Shown piece after piece: positions 1 through 3,666 of a stretch of DNA of 5,661 bases (positions are counted from its first letter, which is position 1; each line of letters opens with the position of its first letter). The notes under the pieces were generated by a model, which ran no database searches, had not been told where the DNA came from, and worked only from the letters and a program-made list of their open reading frames with translations. This DNA comes from CSSed11-175R1 sp041685735 (GTDB taxonomy: Bacteria > Actinomycetota > Nitriliruptoria > Nitriliruptorales > Nitriliruptoraceae): the NCBI GenBank assembly GCA_041685735.1, contig JAWLFE010000137.1, positions 1-5,661 on the forward strand, written 5' to 3'. A program made the position numbers and the translations under genes.

Positions 1-288
1 GCGATGCTCGCGTCACGGCACCGGTGACCCGCCGGTGGCCGGGAAGCGCCGGGGGCTGGACGGAGGGAGGCTGGAGCGAACATGTGTTCGAGTCTAGCAT
101 GCCGTCTCGATGCAGACCACATGTTTCTAGATCTCCTGTTGATAACGCGATATCCCGCGCATCAGAGGTGGCTGCCACAGCGTGCTGTCAGGTGAACCGA
201 CGCGACACACCTCACCGCACCGACCCTGTGCCGCGCCGGCCGACCGCGCAGCGCCGGCCCGGCCTCACCGGGTCCACCACACCGCGTG
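1..288. other. Gene-free left edge with SOS-type control region
   Basis: No reading frame here looks like a protein. The plus-strand frame that is open across it (24-551) has low-complexity Arg/Pro/Ser-rich composition and runs antisense into the YjbR-like gene. The stretch from about 90 to 155 is clearly richer in A and T than the rest of the window, as expected for a promoter, and contains several small palindromes (GCATGC, ACATGT twice, TCTAGA, GATATC). A LexA-type box lies at 77-90. From 200 to 288 the DNA is G+C-rich and holds only weak hairpins. A leftward gene could begin at or before position 1, but positions 1-76 give no start codon with a convincing Shine-Dalgarno on the minus strand. 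Confidence 0.5.
77..90. promoter_or_regulatory. Predicted LexA (SOS) operator, target gene outside window
   Basis: The sequence CGAACATGTGTTCG has perfectly inverted CGAAC/GTTCG arms around a 4-base spacer. It fits the Gram-positive/actinobacterial LexA consensus CGAAC-RNRY-GTTCG at every position. Read on the minus strand it extends to TCGAACACATGTTCG. A -10-like TAGACT on the minus strand (96 down to 91) abuts the box, so a leftward transcript would start inside the operator, the usual layout for LexA repression. A -10-like TAGCAT (95-100) also exists on the plus strand, but no plus-strand gene follows it. The regulated gene is therefore probably to the left of the window; its identity (lexA itself would be one possibility) cannot be seen. 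Confidence 0.7.
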
Positions 289-711
289 CTATCGGCTGCG
301 GCCGTCTGCCGTGCTGTCGAGTTGCTGGATCAGCCCCTTCAGCGCGACCAGTCGATAGGCCTCGTGCAGGATGCCCGCCACCTCATCGACAGCTGGATCG
401 ACATCGAAACGAAGCCCGACCCAGCCACGGTGACCGACGTAGGGCGGCCGGAAGAACCGTTCCGGTTCCGCCGCGACCAACTCCGCCTGCACGCCGGTGG
501 GTGCCGGGTAGATCACCGCGAGGCGTCCGTCGCCATGGTGGTCGCCGCTGAGGTAGCACAGGACCCGCTTGTTGCGGATGAAGAAGGTGATCGAGCCGTG
601 ACTGAGCCGCTCGGTGACCTCCGGCAGGTCTCCGCAGATGTCCCGCAGCAGATCGGCTGCTTCGGCCGCTTGGGCCCGTGTCGGCGAGGGTGCATCGTCG
701 GGTGTGTTCAT
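289..711 (-). CDS. YjbR/MmcQ-family (DUF419) protein
   Basis: This 140-residue protein has the family's usual length and layout. An N-terminal helix leads into GDLPEVTERLSHG (28-39 region), then a strand segment ITFFIRNKRVLCYL (41-54), a second strand around RLAVIYPA (63-70), and the diagnostic RPPYVGHRGWVGLRFD segment (88-103). The C-terminal helix contains AYRLVALKGL (118-127). YjbR/MmcQ proteins adopt a CyaY-like fold and are often called DNA-binding, but no reaction is established, so the role here is unknown. The ATG at 711 was chosen because homology begins soon after it; a TTG one codon earlier (714) with GAGG 8 bases upstream is an alternative. The frame stays open upstream to 1005, but that part is Arg/Ser-rich and reads through the repeat at 814-880, so it is not counted. 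No membrane segment or signal peptide is visible. It is transcribed away from the cyclase gene. Confidence 0.88.
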   Translation of the reverse strand: MNTPDDAPSPTRAQAAEAADLLRDICGDLPEVTERLSHGSITFFIRNKRVLCYLSGDHHGDGRLAVIYPAPTGVQAELVAAEPERFFRPPYVGHRGWVGLRFDVDPAVDEVAGILHEAYRLVALKGLIQQLDSTADGRSR

Positions 712-735
712 CAAGGTGCTCGCCTCGACGACGGG

Positions 736-741
736 AGTATG
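736..741 (-). promoter_or_regulatory. Possible -10 element for the YjbR-like gene
   Basis: On the minus strand CATACT lies 24 bases before the ATG at 711 and matches TATAAT at four of six positions. It is among the few A/T-containing hexamers in this stretch. No good -35 is seen at the expected distance, so this is a weak call resting on position and composition only. Confidence 0.25.
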
Positions 742-803
742 GCACGGCGCGAGGCCCCCTGGCCCGGAGTCCGTGTCTGCGCACAACCCCGCCCGGGTCG
801 CGG

Positions 804-880
804 CAACCGACGGCGACCGAAGACGAGCGACGGCGACCGAGGACAGCCGGGCCGACCGAGGACAGCCGGGGCGACCGAGG
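804..880. repeat. Short G+C-rich direct repeat, period about 19
   Basis: The 18-base unit CGACCGAGGACAGCCGGG occurs exactly at 834-851 and 853-870, followed by a partial copy (CGACCGAGG) at 872-880, a strict 19-base period. Diverged copies of the core CGACCGA or CAACCGA precede at 814 and 804. The repeat is in non-coding DNA between divergent promoters. It could be a slipped-strand duplication or a cluster of binding sites for a regulator; the sequence does not decide between them. Confidence 0.7.
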
Positions 881-1032
881 CGTGCTCCCTCGCGTCGGGA
901 GTTTGACCGGAGCGTCGAACGGCCGACCGGTGGAACCATGCGTCGCCGCGCCCGATGACCGAGGAACCCTGCCGATCGTGACCTCGAGGCGATGCGGCGG
1001 TTCACTGCAGGCTCCGAACCATTCGCTTACCG

Positions 1033-1038
1033 TACGAT
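1033..1038 (+). promoter_or_regulatory. Possible -10 element for the cyclase gene
   Basis: TACGAT matches the TAnnnT pattern and lies in a slightly A/T-richer stretch. Transcription would begin near 1045, after the ATG at 1042 but well before the TTG at 1126, which agrees with the TTG being the true start. No recognisable -35 is present, so confidence is low. Confidence 0.25.
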
Positions 1039-1114
1039 CTGATGACCAGCAGCGGATGTCGTCGCCCGGTGGGGGCGGACGCACGGCCCAACGACGAACC
1101 ACGCGCCTTCACCC

Positions 1115-1119
1115 GGAGG
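1115..1119 (+). promoter_or_regulatory. Shine-Dalgarno deciding a TTG start
   Basis: GGAGG is followed after six bases by an in-frame TTG at 1126. The ATG at 1042 and the GTG at 1069 in the same frame have no comparable purine-rich site. This is the main reason for choosing the TTG as the start of the diguanylate cyclase. Confidence 0.65.
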
Positions 1120-1125
1120 TCGAAG

Positions 1126-2559
1126 TTGCAGCCCCCCGACGTCCAGGCCTTCCTGGACCCGACCGAGCGCGAGCGGCTGGTCGCCCTGCACCGCTACCGG
1201 CTGTTGACCCGGGACACCGACCCCGCGCTCCAGAACCTGGTGAAGCTCGCGACCCAGCTGTGTGACATGCCGATGGGCGCGGTGAACCTCATCGACGAGG
1301 ATCGGCAGTGGCAGGTCACGGCGGTCGGGACCGAGCCGGAGGATGCGCCCCGTGAGGCCAGCTACTGCGACGTGACCGTCGGCCAGTCCGACCCGGTGGT
1401 CATCTCCGACGCACGGGACGATCCTCGCTTCGCCGACCGTGCGTTCACCACCGGCGATCGGGGGTCGCTGCGGACCTATGCCGGGGCGCAACTCACGACA
1501 CCGGACGGCCACAACCTCGGCGCCCTCTGCGTCTTCGCGGAGGAGGTCCACGACATCTCCACGGCCCAGGTGCGGTTGCTCACGCTGTTGGCGGATCAGG
1601 CCATGGCCCTGCTCGAGGCCCGGCATCAGACGGTCCTGCTCGCCGAAGCCGAGCAGCGCTTCCGACTCGCGTTCCGCAACGCCCCGACCGGGATGGCGCT
1701 CAGCGGGCTCGACGGTCGGTTCCTGCAGGTCAACCCGGCCATCTGCGACCTGGTCGGCTACGACGAGGACGAACTGCTCACGATGACCTTCGCGGAGCTC
1801 ACCCATCCCGACGACCTCGCCGCCGAGGAGAAGCTCCAGGCCGAGGTCGTCGCAGGGGAGCGTCCGAGCTACCGCCTGGAGAAGCGCTACCTCCATCGGG
1901 ATGGCCACGAGGTCTGGGTGGAACTGTGGTCGGCGCTCGTGCGCGACCCCGACGGCAACGCCCAGCACTTCGTCAAGCAGGTCGAGGACATCAGCGCGCG
2001 TAAGCAGGTTGAACGCGGGCTGATCCACCAGGCGATGCACGATCCGCTGACCGGTCTGCCGAACCGGCTGCTCCTGATCGACCGCCTGGAACATGCTGCG
2101 GCCGTCCAGCATCGTGGTGGGTGCCTCGCCGTACTCAGCCTGGACCTCGATCACTTCAAGGAGGTCAACGACACCCACGGCCACGCGGTCGGTGACGGAC
2201 TGCTCGTCGCGATCGCCGAACGGCTGCGTTCGTGCCTGCGGCCAGAGGACACCATCGCGCGCATGGGCGGAGATGAGTTCGTGGTCGTCTCACACGCGTT
2301 GCACGCCGACCTCGAGGAGATCGAGTCCGTCGCCCGGCGGTTGTCCGACGCCGTTGGACAACCCGTCACGCTCGATGGCACGACGGTGCAGGTGGGGGTC
2401 ACGATCGGAGGCATGGTCGTGACCACGACGACGGGGCCCGAAGCGGTCGACGACCTGATCGAGGGATCCGACCGCGCGCTGTACCGCGCGAAGCGGGCCG
2501 GGCGCGGCAGCATCGAGGTGGTCCGCTGGAACGTCCCGCCTGACGCGGGGTACTGGTAG
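1126..2559 (+). CDS. Diguanylate cyclase with GAF and PAS sensor domains
   Basis: From the TTG the protein is 477 residues, with three domains in order: GAF (about 32-167), PAS with its PAC tail (about 176-292) and GGDEF (about 302-467). The GGDEF domain joins two GTP into c-di-GMP. It is complete: DPLTGLPNR opening, metal-binding DLDHFKEVND (340-349), and the exact signature GGDEF (381-385). An RxxD inhibitory site (RPED, 372-375) sits five residues before it, so product feedback inhibition is expected. A helical stretch joins GAF to PAS. There is no signal peptide, membrane span or EAL domain, so this is a soluble cytoplasmic enzyme whose input is probably a small ligand or redox signal; no cofactor ligand can be assigned. 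The ATG at 1042 would add 28 residues that do not resemble a domain. The patatin gene follows 50 bases downstream with no visible terminator, so the two are probably co-transcribed. Confidence 0.93.
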   Translation: MQPPDVQAFLDPTERERLVALHRYRLLTRDTDPALQNLVKLATQLCDMPMGAVNLIDEDRQWQVTAVGTEPEDAPREASYCDVTVGQSDPVVISDARDDPRFADRAFTTGDRGSLRTYAGAQLTTPDGHNLGALCVFAEEVHDISTAQVRLLTLLADQAMALLEARHQTVLLAEAEQRFRLAFRNAPTGMALSGLDGRFLQVNPAICDLVGYDEDELLTMTFAELTHPDDLAAEEKLQAEVVAGERPSYRLEKRYLHRDGHEVWVELWSALVRDPDGNAQHFVKQVEDISARKQVERGLIHQAMHDPLTGLPNRLLLIDRLEHAAAVQHRGGCLAVLSLDLDHFKEVNDTHGHAVGDGLLVAIAERLRSCLRPEDTIARMGGDEFVVVSHALHADLEEIESVARRLSDAVGQPVTLDGTTVQVGVTIGGMVVTTTTGPEAVDDLIEGSDRALYRAKRAGRGSIEVVRWNVPPDAGYW

Positions 2560-2609
2560 ACACCGGGGAGCGCCGCGGCGGTACCCGACCGTGGCCGGGG
2601 GACACCGAC

Positions 2610-3533
2610 ATGCACACCGATCCGTCCGAGCCGGCTGATGTCGCCTTCGTGCTCGGTGGCGGCGGGATCCACGGTGCGGCCGAGGTGGGCATGCTGCAGG
2701 CGCTCGTCGAGCACGGCATCCGTCCCGACCTGATCGTCGGCACCTCCGTCGGGGCGCTCAACGGCGCGGTCCTGGCCACCGATCCGGACCGTGCGGTCGA
2801 ACGGCTGCGCACGCTGTGGGCGAGCCTGGAGGAGGAGAGCCCGTTCGAGGCCTCGCTGTTCGAGCAGGCGAGCACCTTCGCCCGGTCCGGGACGCACCTG
2901 CACGGCAACCACCGTCTGCGCCGGATGCTGCTCACCCACCTCGAGAGCCGGTCCTTCGAGGACCTGCAGGTGCCGTTCCAGTGCGTCGCCGCCAGCATCG
3001 AATCGGCGGCGGCGCGCTGGTTCCGTACTGGGCCGCTCATCCCCGCCCTGCTGGCGACCACGGCGATCCCCGGGCTGTTGCCGCCCGTCGAGGTCGACGG
3101 GGAGCACTACCTCGACGGTGGCCTGGTCGACTCCATCCCGGTCGACCGTGCCATCGCGCTCGGCGCACGACGGATCTACGTGCTGCAGGTCGGCCGGGTC
3201 GAACAGCCGCTGACCGTCCCCCGCTGGCCGTGGCAGGTCGGCCTGGTCGCCTTCGAGATCGCGCGGCGGCACCGGTTCGTGGAGGCCATGGCCGCGATCC
3301 CCGATGACGTCGAGGTTCACGTGCTGCCAACGGGGACGGGCGCGGAGATGGGCTACACCGATCCCTCGCAGTTCCGCTACCGCGACCTGTCGAACGTCGG
3401 CGATCGGATCGCCGGCGCCCACGAGGCTGCGTCCGCGTACCTCCAGGGCCGTGCCGAACCGGGCTTCGCCGGACCACGGCCCCGCGACCCCGGCCTGCGC
3501 CCACCCCACCGACCCAGCCCCGGAGACGACTGA
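2610..3533 (+). CDS. Patatin-like phospholipase
   Basis: This 307-residue protein has the patatin Ser-Asp dyad fold. The oxyanion-hole loop LGGGGIHG is at 15-22, the nucleophile elbow GTSVG at 44-48 (Ser46), and the catalytic Asp in DGG at 169-171 (Asp169). Spacing and length match the compact bacterial RssA/YlbK-like patatins, which hydrolyse acyl esters of lipids; the actual substrate is unknown. The usual basic residue in the oxyanion loop (GGGxRG) is His21 here. A conserved C-terminal region (TDPSQFRYRDL onward) is followed by a Pro/Gly/Arg-rich tail (about 285-307) that is probably disordered. No signal peptide or membrane segment is seen, so it is cytosolic or peripheral. The ATG is preceded by GGGGGA seven bases upstream. 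It lies 50 bases behind the diguanylate cyclase and ends at a strong hairpin. Being next to a cyclic-dinucleotide synthase recalls CBASS patatin effectors, but the synthase is a GGDEF protein, so the parallel is only suggestive. Confidence 0.93.
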   Translation: MHTDPSEPADVAFVLGGGGIHGAAEVGMLQALVEHGIRPDLIVGTSVGALNGAVLATDPDRAVERLRTLWASLEEESPFEASLFEQASTFARSGTHLHGNHRLRRMLLTHLESRSFEDLQVPFQCVAASIESAAARWFRTGPLIPALLATTAIPGLLPPVEVDGEHYLDGGLVDSIPVDRAIALGARRIYVLQVGRVEQPLTVPRWPWQVGLVAFEIARRHRFVEAMAAIPDDVEVHVLPTGTGAEMGYTDPSQFRYRDLSNVGDRIAGAHEAASAYLQGRAEPGFAGPRPRDPGLRPPHRPSPGDD

Positions 3534-3567
3534 GCACCGCGTCGACCGCCGAGCGGTCGTCGGGTGC
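3534..3567 (+). terminator. Strong stem-loop after the patatin gene, possible terminator
   Basis: A perfect 7-bp stem (CGACCGC at 3543-3549 with GCGGTCG at 3553-3559) closes a 3-base loop. An outer arm GCACC (3534-3538) pairs with GGTGC (3563-3567) across a small internal loop, so the hairpin begins right at the stop codon. No T-run follows, so it is not a classical intrinsic terminator, although T-poor hairpin terminators are often proposed in high-G+C actinobacteria. A second, smaller hairpin (GGTGG/CCACC, 3588-3600) follows. Together they probably insulate dnaE2 from the upstream pair. Confidence 0.45.
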
Positions 3568-3607
3568 GGTGTTCGCCCGGGAGTGGCGGTGGGTTCCACC
3601 CGTCTCG

Positions 3608-3613
3608 TACGGT
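3608..3613 (+). promoter_or_regulatory. Possible -10 element of the dnaE2 promoter
   Basis: TACGGT fits TAnnnT and ends seven bases before the LexA box, so the predicted transcription start falls at the edge of the operator. No clear -35 is present. The call rests on position relative to the operator. Confidence 0.3.
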
Positions 3614-3620
3614 CTCGGAG

Positions 3621-3636
3621 TCGAACAGGCGTTCGA
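3621..3636. promoter_or_regulatory. LexA (SOS) operator of dnaE2
   Basis: TCGAACAGGCGTTCGA has perfect 6-base inverted arms (TCGAAC/GTTCGA) around a 4-base spacer that fits RNRY. This matches the Gram-positive/actinobacterial LexA consensus at every position. It ends 30 bases before the dnaE2 ATG. LexA bound here would block transcription until RecA-stimulated self-cleavage after DNA damage, in keeping with the known SOS control of dnaE2 in mycobacteria. Confidence 0.85.
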
Positions 3637-3650
3637 TTCCTGATCGCGAC

Positions 3651-3657
3651 GAGGAGG
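3651..3657 (+). promoter_or_regulatory. Shine-Dalgarno of dnaE2
   Basis: GAGGAGG lies nine bases before the ATG at 3667 and only three before the GTG at 3661, so the ATG is preferred. The same heptamer recurs at 3715-3721, eleven bases before an in-frame GTG at 3733, leaving a second possible start. Confidence 0.6.
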
Positions 3658-3666
3658 CGGGTGGTC

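Larger units (their letters stand above)
712..1125. other. Divergent intergenic region, no gene seen
   Basis: This 414-base gap lies between the divergently oriented YjbR-like gene and the diguanylate cyclase. Open frames on both strands give only Arg/Pro/Gly-rich, low-complexity translations without family resemblance. It contains a short G+C-rich tandem repeat (about 804-880) and a -10-like TACGAT at 1033-1038 that could serve the cyclase. If the cyclase starts at the ATG at 1042 instead of the TTG at 1126, the gap ends at 1041. No LexA box, riboswitch or tRNA was recognised. Confidence 0.5.

Noticed and set aside
258..272. Hairpin CCCGG/CCGGG as terminator of the YjbR-like gene
   Set aside because: Only five base pairs, no T-run on the minus strand, and many similar short hairpins occur by chance in such G+C-rich DNA.
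24..906. Plus-strand frames at 24-551 and 286-906
   Set aside because: They lie antisense to the YjbR-like gene or in repeats, with low-complexity composition. An ATG at 99 after the LexA box was considered, but its product does not look like a protein.
1027..2184. A 385-residue minus-strand open frame opposite the cyclase
   Set aside because: Mirror of the GAF-PAS-GGDEF codon pattern; no recognisable domain and no convincing start signal.
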